From the NCBI GenBank assembly GCA_002707155.1, contig PAME01000003.1:1216-65215 (forward strand): a stretch of DNA of 64,000 nucleotides. Direction: 5' to 3'. A program made the position numbers and the translations under genes. The notes below the pieces were generated by a model, which did not search any database, had not been told where the DNA came from, and was given only the letters and a program-made list of their open reading frames with translations. This stretch comes from Crocinitomicaceae bacterium (GTDB lineage Bacteria; Bacteroidota; Bacteroidia; Flavobacteriales_G; Salibacteraceae). Positions 41,823-50,743 of the stretch are shown here, piece after piece (positions within the stretch are counted from its first letter, which is position 1; the number at the start of each line of letters is the position of its first letter).

Positions 41823-44246
41823 ATGGCAGAACAAAAAGAGGCGGTTGAGGCAGCTGCAAATGCAATTCCAGAAGAAGCTAGAAAAGAATTACTTGCCGAT
41901 TTTAAGTTGGCAACTTTAAGTCGCGAAACCAGTTTGTTAGGACGTCGCGAAGTGCTTACTGGAAAAGCAAAATTTGGAATTTTTGGAGACGGAAAAGAAA
42001 TCGCTCAAATTGCTTTGGCCAAACAATGGAAAAATGGCGATTGGCGCAGTGGATACTATCGCGATCAGACCATGATGATGTCCGCTGGATTGTTGAACGT
42101 TCAACAGTTTTTCGCTCAACTTTATGCCCACCCTTCTATTGAAGCTGAGCCTGCATCTGGTGGTCGCCAAATGAATGGTCATTACGCTTCTCGTTTTATT
42201 GACGAAAGCGGGAATTGGTTGCCTCAAACCGAAATGAAAAATTCCTCTGCCGACGTATCTCCAACAGCCAGTCAAATGCCTCGATTATTGGGCTTGGCAT
42301 ACGCCTCAAAATTTTATAGAAATTCTCCAGAACTCAAAGACAAAAAGAACTTTTCGAACAAAGGAAACGAAGTTGCTTTTGGAACAATTGGCGATGCCAG
42401 TACATCTGAAGGTATGTTTTGGGAAGCACTTAACGCAGCAGCCGTGCTTAGTGTTCCTATGGTAATGTCTGTTTGGGATGATGGACACGGAATTTCGGTT
42501 CCAAAAGAATACCAAACCACAAAAGCGAGCATCTCTGATGCACTCGCCGGGTTTCAGCGAGAAGAAGGAACAAATGGTTTTCAAATTTTTAAGGTAAAAG
42601 GTTGGGATTACCGCAACCTATGCTTAACCTACGATGAAGCGGTTCGCGTTGCAAGAGATGAGCACGTGCCTGTTTTAGTGCATGTAGAAGAAGTAACTCA
42701 GCCACAAGGGCATTCTACTTCTGGCTCTCACGAGCGCTATAAATCTGCAGAGCGATTGGCTTGGGAAACTGAATACGATTGTATTGCCCAATATCGCAAA
42801 TGGATGATTGAGTTGGGTGCAAGCAATGACGAAGAGTTGGACGCAATTGTAAAGGACTGTAAAAAAGAAGTTAGAGATGCTAAAAAAGCAGCTTGGGATG
42901 CATTTTTAAATGAAATAAAAGGAGAGCAAAGCACGGCTGTTGATTTAATTGAAGCAGCAGCCTCGGCAAGTGAAAACAAAAATTTCGTTCTGAAACTTAG
43001 CAGTGATCTAAAAACTATTGGAGAGCCAGAAAGACGAGACATTTTTGTAGCCGTTAGAAAAGCAATTCGATACCTACGAAAAGAAAATAACTCAGCTAAA
43101 GAAAACCTAATAACATGGTATAAATCTGAACTAGCAATTAACGAAACCCGTTACGATTCATTTTTATGCAACGATTCAAAAGGCAACGCATTAGAAGTGC
43201 TTCCAGTTCAGCCTAATTATGATGGAGAAACGGTTGTTGACGGAAGGGAGATTCTTAGAGAGAATTTTGATAAACTCTTAAGCGAGCATCCAGAAATGTT
43301 GATTTTTGGTGAGGATGCAGGTAAAATTGGCGGGGTAAATCAAGGGCTAGAAGGATTACAAGATAAGTATGGCGTTCATCGTGTGTTCGATACTGGAATT
43401 CGTGAGTGCACTATCATAGGCCAGGCAATTGGGCTTTCGATGAGAGGGCTGCGTCCTATTGCAGAAATTCAATACTTGGATTATTTGCATTATGCAATTC
43501 AATTGATCAGTGATGATTTAGCCACTGTCCAATACCGAAGTAAAGGTGGGCAAAGAGCCCCAGTAATTATTAGAACTCGTGGACACCGATTAGAGGGAGT
43601 TTGGCATTCAGGATCACCAATGGGAATGATCTTAGGAGCTGTAAGAGGCGTCCATGTTTGTGTTCCTCGAAACATGACACAAGCTGCAGGCATGTACAAT
43701 ACTTTGATGAGTGCGGAAGAGCCTGCTATCGTCATTGAAAGCTTAAACGGTTATCGATTAAAAGAGCAATTACCTTCAAATTTAGGTGCGTTCAAAACTC
43801 CATTGGGTATTCCTGAAATTATGAAAGAAGGAAACGATATTACGCTGGTAACTTATGGTTCTATGGTTAGAATGGTAGAAGCTGCGGCAAAAGAAATGAC
43901 CGAGCTCGGAATTAGTGCAGAAATTATCGATGTGCAAACCTTGCTTCCATTTGATATTGATGAAAGTATTGTTGAGTCACTGAAGAAAACGAATCGAATC
44001 TTGTTCATTGACGAAGACGTTCCAGGAGGTGCTTCTGCGTTTATGCTGCAACAAGTGCTTGAAAATCAAGAAGGTTATAAGTATTTAGACGCTCAGCCTA
44101 GCACCCTCACCGCTAAAGCACATCGACCTGCTTATGGTTCTGACGGAGATTATTTCTCTAAACCAAGTACCGAAGATATCGTAGAAGCTGTTTACAAAAT
44201 AATGAACGAATCTAACCCCACAAATTACCCTGCAATTCATGCGTAA
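41823..44246 (+). CDS. 2-oxo acid dehydrogenase E1, fused alpha and beta subunits
   Basis: 807 residues from ATG 41823. The alpha half (about 1-400) has RDQTMMMSAGL and a thiamine-diphosphate site GDASTSEGMFWEALN ... WDDGHGIS. The beta half (from about 475) has LRENFDKLLSEHPEMLIFGEDAGKIGG, FDTGIRECTIIGQAIGLSMRG and TLLPFDIDESIVESLKKTN. It decarboxylates pyruvate or branched-chain 2-oxo acids in a lipoyl E1-E2-E3 complex. Fusion of both subunits is common in Bacteroidota. A lipoprotein gene overlaps its end by 8 bases. Confidence 0.92.
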   Translation: MAEQKEAVEAAANAIPEEARKELLADFKLATLSRETSLLGRREVLTGKAKFGIFGDGKEIAQIALAKQWKNGDWRSGYYRDQTMMMSAGLLNVQQFFAQLYAHPSIEAEPASGGRQMNGHYASRFIDESGNWLPQTEMKNSSADVSPTASQMPRLLGLAYASKFYRNSPELKDKKNFSNKGNEVAFGTIGDASTSEGMFWEALNAAAVLSVPMVMSVWDDGHGISVPKEYQTTKASISDALAGFQREEGTNGFQIFKVKGWDYRNLCLTYDEAVRVARDEHVPVLVHVEEVTQPQGHSTSGSHERYKSAERLAWETEYDCIAQYRKWMIELGASNDEELDAIVKDCKKEVRDAKKAAWDAFLNEIKGEQSTAVDLIEAAASASENKNFVLKLSSDLKTIGEPERRDIFVAVRKAIRYLRKENNSAKENLITWYKSELAINETRYDSFLCNDSKGNALEVLPVQPNYDGETVVDGREILRENFDKLLSEHPEMLIFGEDAGKIGGVNQGLEGLQDKYGVHRVFDTGIRECTIIGQAIGLSMRGLRPIAEIQYLDYLHYAIQLISDDLATVQYRSKGGQRAPVIIRTRGHRLEGVWHSGSPMGMILGAVRGVHVCVPRNMTQAAGMYNTLMSAEEPAIVIESLNGYRLKEQLPSNLGAFKTPLGIPEIMKEGNDITLVTYGSMVRMVEAAAKEMTELGISAEIIDVQTLLPFDIDESIVESLKKTNRILFIDEDVPGGASAFMLQQVLENQEGYKYLDAQPSTLTAKAHRPAYGSDGDYFSKPSTEDIVEAVYKIMNESNPTNYPAIHA

Positions 44247-44715
44247 TTTCCTCAATTATAATACATTGCTATTAGCAGTTGCTGTTGTTTTATTAAGCAG
44301 TTGTGAGCACAGGCCCGATTTAAATAATTACAATTGGATTCTTGGCGAATGGGAGGTGCGGCAAGATCATTCAGAAATCTTCGAAGTTTGGAAGCCCGTT
44401 ACTGACAAGCTTTATGAAGGGTTTAATTTTACTGTAAAAGAAAACGGAGACACCACTGTTAATGAGCACCTATGGCTGGAATCACGCAACGAAAAGGTTA
44501 TATTATCTGCCAAGGGTTTCGGAGAGAATGAAGAGGAAAGAATCTTTTTTACTTTAACTTACAAGACCTTAAAAACGGCTCGATTCGAAAATACCCGCAG
44601 CGATTTTCCTATTACTATTGAGTATACGAAAAGCGGAAGTCATTTTTTAGAAGTGCAGATAAAAAACAATAATAACAGCCAAACTCCTATCAAAATGCAT
44701 AAGATAGAGGGGTAA
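44239..44715 (+). CDS. Lipoprotein, DUF6265-like
   Basis: 158 residues: signal and lipobox (LLLAVAVVLLSSC), then NYNWILGEWEVRQD, EVWKPVTDKLYEGFNFTVKENGDT and ENGDTTVNEHLWLES, the layout of DUF6265-type Bacteroidota proteins (calycin-like barrel). Its ATG lies inside the last codons of the E1 gene (8-base overlap), so it is translationally coupled. Function unknown; envelope-located. Confidence 0.75.
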   Translation: MRNFLNYNTLLLAVAVVLLSSCEHRPDLNNYNWILGEWEVRQDHSEIFEVWKPVTDKLYEGFNFTVKENGDTTVNEHLWLESRNEKVILSAKGFGENEEERIFFTLTYKTLKTARFENTRSDFPITIEYTKSGSHFLEVQIKNNNNSQTPIKMHKIEG

Positions 44716-44730
44716 TATTTGATTTCAGGT

Positions 44731-44796
44731 GTCCGATGTCCGATGTCCAATGTCCAATGTCCAATGTCCAATGTCCAATGTCCAATGTCCAATGTC
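44731..44796. repeat. Heptanucleotide tandem repeat (GTCCRAT)9
   Basis: Nine uninterrupted 7-base units: two GTCCGAT then seven GTCCAAT (44731-44793), plus a partial GTC. It lies between the stop codons of two convergent genes. Copy number is likely variable by slippage. Confidence 0.95.
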
Positions 44797-44801
44797 AAAA
44801 T

Positions 44802-45797
44802 CTAAAATCCATGCTTCACCACCACTCTGCCTTGCGTTTTTCCATCAAGAATTTTTAGGATGTATTCGTCCAATTGATCTAAAGAAATATCGGTAGCAAT
44901 TTCATCCAAGTGTTCTGGCTTCCAAATACTGGATAATTTATTCCAAAGTTCAACTCTTGTTTCCATTCGAGTTTCGGCAGACTCAACACCAATGAGGTTA
45001 ATACCATTCAATAAAAAGGGATAAACTGTTGCATTGAAATCTGGAGAACCGACCAAACCACAAACTGCAATAGAGCCGTTTTTACCACAAGCTGCCATTA
45101 GTGATGTTAATGTGTTCCCGCCGACTGTATCCAACCCTCCTGCCCACTTCATTCGTGCAACAGGCCGCTTTTTTTCGTCATTACAGTAATCTCTTCCCTC
45201 GCAGCGCGTAGCACCTAGCATTTTTAAATAATCGTAGGAAGCCGTTTTACCAGATGACGCAATTACGTCATACCCAGCTTTAGAAAAAACTGAAACCGCC
45301 ATACTGCCCACTCCACCCGTTGCCCCAGTCACAACTAACTCTCCCATTTCAGGTTTTTGCCCGGCCATTTCCATTTTGTACAATGCCAATGCAGCGGTGA
45401 ATCCAGCAGTTCCAAGAATCATCGCACTGCGCAAATCAAAGGTTGCTGGCAATGGAACTACCCAAGCAGATGGTACTCTTATATACTCTCCAAATCCGCC
45501 ATCAGTATTCATTCCCAAATCGTAACCCGTCACTAAAACTTTATCTCCTTCATTGAAGGCTATAGAGCTTGATGCTTCTACAAAACCACTAGCGTCAACT
45601 CCAGGAGTATGCGGAAATTCTTTAGTGATTCCCTTGTGACCACTGCTCGATAACCCATCTTTATAATTGAGTCCTGCATAAGCTACTTTTATAAGCACAT
45701 CACCTTCTGGCAAATCATCTGTTCGGCGCTCAACTATTTTTCGCTCAAAATTGCCTTCTGCTGTTTCAAATATTCGGTATGCTTTAAAGTTTGTCAT
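44802..45797 (-). CDS. AcuI/YhdH-family quinone oxidoreductase (acryloyl-CoA reductase type)
   Basis: 331 residues of the zinc-free MDR family: NYKDGLSSSGHKGITKEFPHTPGVDASG near the N-terminus, VTGATGGVGSMAVSVFSKAG (NADPH-binding), and IDLIGVES-like NGINLIGVESAETRME late. YhdH/AcuI enzymes reduce acryloyl-CoA or small quinones with NADPH. Length and motifs are normal. It is bracketed by two heptanucleotide repeats, at 44731 (downstream) and 45915 (upstream). Confidence 0.93.
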   Translation of the reverse strand: MTNFKAYRIFETAEGNFERKIVERRTDDLPEGDVLIKVAYAGLNYKDGLSSSGHKGITKEFPHTPGVDASGFVEASSSIAFNEGDKVLVTGYDLGMNTDGGFGEYIRVPSAWVVPLPATFDLRSAMILGTAGFTAALALYKMEMAGQKPEMGELVVTGATGGVGSMAVSVFSKAGYDVIASSGKTASYDYLKMLGATRCEGRDYCNDEKKRPVARMKWAGGLDTVGGNTLTSLMAACGKNGSIAVCGLVGSPDFNATVYPFLLNGINLIGVESAETRMETRVELWNKLSSIWKPEHLDEIATDISLDQLDEYILKILDGKTQGRVVVKHGF

Positions 45798-45914
45798 TTT
45801 TTTGTTCTAGTTCGTGTTTAATAATTTGTGCTTAAGTATGCTACTTAGTCTTCGATTCAGCCTGAAGTCGTATTACGTAAAACGTCTTTAGAAAAAAGCT
45901 CAAGTGCAATTCGC

Positions 45915-45949
45915 TATACGTTATACGTTATGCGTTGTACGCTGCACGT
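45915..45949. repeat. Degenerate heptanucleotide repeat (TRYRCGY)5
   Basis: Five 7-base units: TATACGT, TATACGT, TATGCGT, TGTACGC, TGCACGT. Consensus TRYRCGY alternates purine and pyrimidine, which is Z-DNA-prone. It lies 8 bases beyond the acs stop codon, in the 159-base gap between acs and the AcuI gene. Confidence 0.75.
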
Positions 45950-45956
45950 CACTAAG

Positions 45957-47861
45957 TTATAAGCCTCCATCAATAATTTCTTCCACCACCTTTGGGTCTA
46001 ACAAAGTACTTGTATCTCCAAGATTCGAAGTATCTCCTTCCGCTACTTTTCGCAAGATTCTGCGCATTATTTTTCCAGACCTTGTTTTTGGTAACCCAGT
46101 AGTAAATTGAATTTTATCGGGTCGTGCAATTTTCCCTATTTCTTCCACAACAGTTTCAATAATTTCAGCGCGTAGAATATCATCATTTTCGATTCGATCT
46201 CTTAAAATTACGTATGCATATATGCCTTGGCCTTTTATGTCATGAGGATAGCCAACCACAGCACTTTCAGCTACTTGTGGATTTTTGTTAATCGCATTTT
46301 CTATCTCTGCCGTGCCAAATCTGTGGCCAGACACATTAATAACATCATCTACTCTACCAATGATTCTATACATTCCGTTTTCGTCGCGCTTTGCACCATC
46401 ACCCGTAAAATAATAACCGTTATAATTCGAAAAGTAAGTGTTTTTACAGCGGTCGTGATCGCCATAAGTCGTTCGAATAATTGAAGGCCAAGGATGTTTT
46501 ATTGCCAAGTATCCTTCTGGTCCATTTTCGCTTATTTCTTTCCCTTCAGCATCAAGCAAAACCGGTTGAATACCCGGAAGTGGATAGCCAGCAAAAGTTG
46601 GTTTAATCGGACCATGATCTCCCAAGGCAGAAATCATTATGCCCCCCGTTTCAGTTTGCCACCAAGTATCTACAATTGGACAACGCTCTTTACCAACGTG
46701 CACATGATACCAATACCAAGCTTCTTCATTAATAGGCTCTCCAACAGTTCCTATAAGTTTTAGAGAGTCCAAACTATAGGACAGCACATGATCGTCTCCA
46801 CAAGCCATCAAAGCTCGAATAGCCGTAGGTGCTGTATAAAATTGATTTACTGAATACTTATCTACTATTTGCCAAAATCTACCTGGATCTGGATAAGTAG
46901 GAACCCCTTCGAACATGGTGGTGGTTGCTCCAGTAAGTAAAGGGCCATATACAATGTAGGTGTGGCCTGTAATCCAGCCTATGTCGGCAGTGCACCAATA
47001 TACGTCTTCTTCTTCGCACTGAAATACGTTTCTAAAACTAAAGTCGGCGTAAACCATATATCCACCGCAAGTATGTACCACTCCTTTTGGTTTTCCTGTA
47101 GAGCCAGAGGTATATAAAATAAATAAGGGATCTTCGCTATTCATTACCTCAACCGGACAATCAGCATCTACCTTATCCATTTCGTCGTGATACCAGCAAT
47201 CTCTTCCGTGTTGCATGTTCACCGACCAATTGGTTCTTTGCACAACGACTACCTTCTTTACCGAATCGTTTTGTAAAAGTGCTTCGTCTACCACTCTTTT
47301 TACAGGAATTTCCTTAGTTCCTCGATACAGTCCATCAGAAGTTAGCACCATTTTAGCAGAAGCATCATTTACTCTGTCTGCTAGCGCCTGCGCCGAAAAA
47401 CCTGCAAAAACCACCGAGTGAACCGCGCCAATGCGTGCACATGCCAACACTGCAACGGTTAGCTCGGGTATCATTGGCATATAGATCGCCACACGATCTC
47501 CTTTTTTACAACCGTTTTCTTTTAGAACATTGGCAAATCGACAAACTTTTTCGTGTAATTCACGATAGGTCCATTTTACGAATTTTTCTTTTGGATCATT
47601 TGGTTCCCAGATTAAAGCAGTTTTATTACCTCTAGCATCCAAATGTCGATCGAGACAGTTTTCGGTAATGTTCGTTTCACCATTCAGGAACCACTTTATG
47701 TTTGGTTCGGTAAAATCCCATTCGGAAACTTTATCCCATTTCTTTCGCCAACGAAAGTTCTCAGCAACTTTTCCCCAAAATTCATCAGGATTATCCGTGC
47801 TTTGTTTGTAAAGTTCTTTGTAATGTTCAAATGAATTAACTCGGTACCAAGGTGCGTCCAT
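45957..47861 (-). CDS. acs: Acetyl-CoA synthetase
   Basis: 634 residues, normal for Acs. It converts acetate, ATP and CoA to acetyl-CoA. Motifs: YTSGSTGKPKGV (P-loop), VNQFYTAPTAIRAL, DTWWQTETGG, YYFTGDGAKRDENG, and the C-terminal PKTRSGKIMRRILRKVAEG with the catalytic lysine that is regulated by acetylation in other species. N-terminal ACAS_N domain (SFEHYKELYKQS ... FRWRKKWDKV). Transcribed alone from the promoter at 47881-47911. Confidence 0.97.
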   Translation of the reverse strand: MDAPWYRVNSFEHYKELYKQSTDNPDEFWGKVAENFRWRKKWDKVSEWDFTEPNIKWFLNGETNITENCLDRHLDARGNKTALIWEPNDPKEKFVKWTYRELHEKVCRFANVLKENGCKKGDRVAIYMPMIPELTVAVLACARIGAVHSVVFAGFSAQALADRVNDASAKMVLTSDGLYRGTKEIPVKRVVDEALLQNDSVKKVVVVQRTNWSVNMQHGRDCWYHDEMDKVDADCPVEVMNSEDPLFILYTSGSTGKPKGVVHTCGGYMVYADFSFRNVFQCEEEDVYWCTADIGWITGHTYIVYGPLLTGATTTMFEGVPTYPDPGRFWQIVDKYSVNQFYTAPTAIRALMACGDDHVLSYSLDSLKLIGTVGEPINEEAWYWYHVHVGKERCPIVDTWWQTETGGIMISALGDHGPIKPTFAGYPLPGIQPVLLDAEGKEISENGPEGYLAIKHPWPSIIRTTYGDHDRCKNTYFSNYNGYYFTGDGAKRDENGMYRIIGRVDDVINVSGHRFGTAEIENAINKNPQVAESAVVGYPHDIKGQGIYAYVILRDRIENDDILRAEIIETVVEEIGKIARPDKIQFTTGLPKTRSGKIMRRILRKVAEGDTSNLGDTSTLLDPKVVEEIIDGGL

Positions 47862-47880
47862 AATTGAGATTTTAGATTCT

Positions 47881-47911
47881 CAAATATAGGGGAGCTGAAA
47901 TTGGAATCAAA
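47881..47911 (-). promoter_or_regulatory. Consensus Bacteroidota promoter of acs
   Basis: On the minus strand: TTTG (47911-47908), exactly 19 bases, then TATATTTG (47888-47881), 20 bases before the acs ATG. It matches TTTG-N19-TAnnTTTG without mismatch. Confidence 0.85.
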
Positions 47912-48005
47912 GTCTACTTACCAACAACATAGAAATGGCTTTTTGAATAGCAAACGATTTTGTAAACAGCAATAGTCTCCTTAAAAATATAGGCGAAAAG
48001 ATAAA

Positions 48006-49010
48006 TTAAGCCACCTTAATCATTTTTGTTGGAGCTTCGCCGTAATGATTTTTGTAAGCGCGACTAAAAGCACTTAAATCACTATAATTCAATTGATAAG
48101 CAATTTGACTCAGAGAATGTTTTCCTCTAATAATTTGCTTTCTTGCAAAGTCCATTAGATTTTTTTCCAAAATACCTCTAAATGAAGTGTCTTCATACTT
48201 CAAATGGCGCTGCATGGTGCGCACAGACATATTGAGCTCACGAGCAACTGAATCTGCAGAAGCGCGATCTGGTAAATTTTTCATAATGATTTTACCTACT
48301 TGCTCTACAACCGTATCCCTTTGATCTAAAGTAGAAATTTTTTCTTCTGCGAATCGAATAAGATGCTGCAATAACTCATGATCGGCAGTTGTAATCCGTG
48401 TATCTAAATCTGTTTTGCGAAAAACTACGGTATTTCTGTTATCGCGAATAAAAACAGGCGCACGATAGTATTTCTCGAGTTCTTTGAAACTTACTCTCGG
48501 CGTATAATCCAATGTTATTTTCACTGGAGAAAATCGTTTACCCGTTAAAGCTTCGTATTCTTTTAGTAAGAAAAATAAAGAGCCCTCCAGCGTATGCTGA
48601 AAGGTTTCTTCTGAATTTAAACGCCACATTCTATCAAAATTGAATATCAAATCGTAGGAATATTCAGTCTCCTCCAAACGCATAGGCAATGAATCGCAGC
48701 CCAGCATAGAATAGTTACAAGCCAGAAGAACAGCGTCCTTAAAGGTAGCGCTTGATTGTGCAATTTGCAGCATAAGCCCGGCAGCAGTAAGGCTCATCGA
48801 CTGAGTGATGTGTATCCCCAACAAAGGATCCTTTACTTCTTTGAGTGCTGTTTCAAACGTTTTATTAAAAGATTGATAATCAATCTTGCAATCGCTTTCC
48901 ATTAATTCAGCTTCCGGTTTACCCGAAACGTTCAGTAAAGTCGCCTTTGAAGCTCCTCTTGACGAAGCTTGCTCTATAATGTTGTGTAAAAATCTCCCAT
49001 TGAATACCAT
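48006..49010 (-). CDS. AraC-family transcriptional regulator (OruR/ArgR-like architecture)
   Basis: 334 residues from ATG at 49010 (an earlier in-frame start would add 20 odd residues). The N-terminal ligand-binding domain is of the arabinose_bd type (DPLLGIHITQSMSLTAAGLMLQIAQS; YDLIFNFDRMWRL; VSFKELEKYYRAPVFI). The C-terminal double HTH has SADSVARELNMSVRTMQRHLKYEDTSF and LSQIAYQLNYSDLSAFSRAYKNHYGEAP. It is divergent from the SRPBCC gene, its probable target. Inducer unknown. Confidence 0.92.
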   Translation of the reverse strand: MVFNGRFLHNIIEQASSRGASKATLLNVSGKPEAELMESDCKIDYQSFNKTFETALKEVKDPLLGIHITQSMSLTAAGLMLQIAQSSATFKDAVLLACNYSMLGCDSLPMRLEETEYSYDLIFNFDRMWRLNSEETFQHTLEGSLFFLLKEYEALTGKRFSPVKITLDYTPRVSFKELEKYYRAPVFIRDNRNTVVFRKTDLDTRITTADHELLQHLIRFAEEKISTLDQRDTVVEQVGKIIMKNLPDRASADSVARELNMSVRTMQRHLKYEDTSFRGILEKNLMDFARKQIIRGKHSLSQIAYQLNYSDLSAFSRAYKNHYGEAPTKMIKVA

Positions 49011-49152
49011 AGTGCTAAAATATATTGCGTGTCGTGATCTGTCAAGAACTTGGCGTAAAAAGAGTAACAATAGATTGTTGATTACCAGAACTTTGTACTG
49101 TAAAATATTTAGTATTACTTACCCTATAAAAAGCATATTAACAATTAAAATT

Positions 49153-49596
49153 ATGGCACAAGGAAAAAAGGAAATAAACACCCAAATCATCATCAACGCA
49201 TCTACAGCAGCGGTCTGGAGCGTTTTAATTGACAATGAAAATTACGAGAAATGGAACCCACTTATCGTAAAATCGGAAGGAAAAATTGAGCTCGGAAAAC
49301 GCATAAAAAACACCATGAATAATGGAGGTAAAACAATGGTTTTTAAACCTGAAATAAAAGAATTAGATACGAATAAGTTATTTGGGTGGCTTGGACATTT
49401 GCTAATTCCTGGCATTTTTGATGGTCATCATGTATTTGAATTGCAAAAGATTTCAGAAAATGAAACTTTGTTCATTCAACGAGAAAGGTTTTCTGGAATT
49501 CTTTCAGGGCTGATTTTAAAATCTATTCGAAAAGAAACGACAGATAGTTTTGAGGCTATGAATGAGGCGTTGAGGAAGGAGGCAGAGTCCAACTAA
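49153..49596 (+). CDS. SRPBCC-family protein
   Basis: 147 residues from ATG 49153; an in-frame extension upstream overlaps the AraC gene and is rejected. SRPBCC fold markers: INASTAAVWSVLIDNENYEKWNPLIVKSEG, KLFGWLGHLLIPGIFDGHHVFEL, ETLFIQRERFSGIL and the closing helix SFEAMNEALRKEAES. These helix-grip proteins bind hydrophobic ligands. Divergently arranged with the AraC regulator 142 bases away. Confidence 0.85.
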   Translation: MAQGKKEINTQIIINASTAAVWSVLIDNENYEKWNPLIVKSEGKIELGKRIKNTMNNGGKTMVFKPEIKELDTNKLFGWLGHLLIPGIFDGHHVFELQKISENETLFIQRERFSGILSGLILKSIRKETTDSFEAMNEALRKEAESN

Positions 49597-50030
49597 CAAA
49601 AGCCCTTTTCAACCCGAGAGTTTTCGGGAGAAAGGGATTTCAATTTTGTGCTGACTGCCAAGGGATAGCAGAAACCACAGACTACCTTATAAAGTTTCGC
49701 TCCATTAGTAAGGTAGAGAAGTCGAGGCAATGGTATGGTATTACGCTTCTATTGCATGCGCAATGTGATTCCTAATAACGGCATTTATGGTGTATTACAG
49801 GCTACCCTTCATCCAATTCAATTGGAAACATTTAACAGCTTTTGAATTTCAAAAACCGATTCATTCGAATACTTTCGAAGGTTAAGTATTATATCCATTT
49901 ACGATCAAGTTGAACTTAGTTCAATGTCTCAACCGAAGTATAAAATGGAGATGCACAACTAAATTCAGCATGACATCGAGAGGATGTGTTACAGATATCA
50001 AGATTCTAATGTATCAAACAAAAAATCATA
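49597..50030. other. Intergenic region with terminator and repeat
   Basis: 434 bases without a supported gene. A terminator-like hairpin at 49600-49640 (CCCTTTTC ... GAAAGGG enclosing CCCG / CGGG) ends the SRPBCC transcript. TTCAGCATGAC at 49964-49974 belongs to the dispersed palindrome family, here with a degenerate left arm (ATGCACAA, 49950 onward). Confidence 0.5.
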
Positions 50031-50714
50031 ATGAGCAACATAGATAAAAGCACAATTCAGTTCTTAGAAAAGCTAAAGAAGAACAACAATCGAGATTGGT
50101 TTCAAGCCAACAAAAAAGAGTATGAAACTGCTCATCAAAATGTAATTGACTTTTCTACTGAACTATTGGAACGCCTCTCTGCTCATGACGCAATAGAAAC
50201 TCCTACTGGCAAAAAAGCATTGTACAGAATTTACAGGGACGTTCGATTCAGTAAAGACAAAAGCCCATATAAAACTTGGTTTGCTGGTGGTTTTAAAAGA
50301 GCAACAAAACAGTTGAGAGGGGGTTATTATTTTCATCTTGAACCCAATTCGGTATTTGCGGCTGGAGGTTTTTGGGGGCCTAATAAAGATGATCTATTAT
50401 TGATTCGACAACAAATCCAGGCTGACCCTGCCCCACTTCGAAAAATATTGGCTAGTAAATCCTTCAAATCGCATTTTGGAGAATTAAAAGGAGAACAATT
50501 AAAAACAGCACCAAAGGGCTTTGACAAAGAAGATCCTACAGTTGATTTATTGCGCTACAAACAATTTTTGTTGAGCAAAGAAATTGATGTCTCTCAATTA
50601 ACTTCCCCAAAATTATTGGACGAAATCGAGTCGTCTTTCTTGGCTATGCGGCCCTTCTTTGATTACATGAGCGAGATTTTAACGACCAATTTGAATGGAG
50701 AACCATTAGGCTGA
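50031..50714 (+). CDS. DUF2461 / TIGR02453 family protein
   Basis: 227 residues matching the family: STIQFLEKLKKNNNRDWFQANKKEY (N-terminal signature), YRIYRDVRFSKDKSPYKTWF, GGYYFHLEP and GGFWGPNKDDLLLIRQ. Cytosolic; conserved in many bacteria and some fungi without an established activity. Followed 29 bases later by an exported beta-barrel gene on the same strand. Confidence 0.92.
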   Translation: MSNIDKSTIQFLEKLKKNNNRDWFQANKKEYETAHQNVIDFSTELLERLSAHDAIETPTGKKALYRIYRDVRFSKDKSPYKTWFAGGFKRATKQLRGGYYFHLEPNSVFAAGGFWGPNKDDLLLIRQQIQADPAPLRKILASKSFKSHFGELKGEQLKTAPKGFDKEDPTVDLLRYKQFLLSKEIDVSQLTSPKLLDEIESSFLAMRPFFDYMSEILTTNLNGEPLG

Positions 50715-50743
50715 AATTATTAGCTTTGATAAAAATAACCACT

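Noticed and set aside
44731-44796. Short direct repeats as CRISPR or iterons
   Set aside because: Units are 7 bases without spacers and there is no replication gene near.
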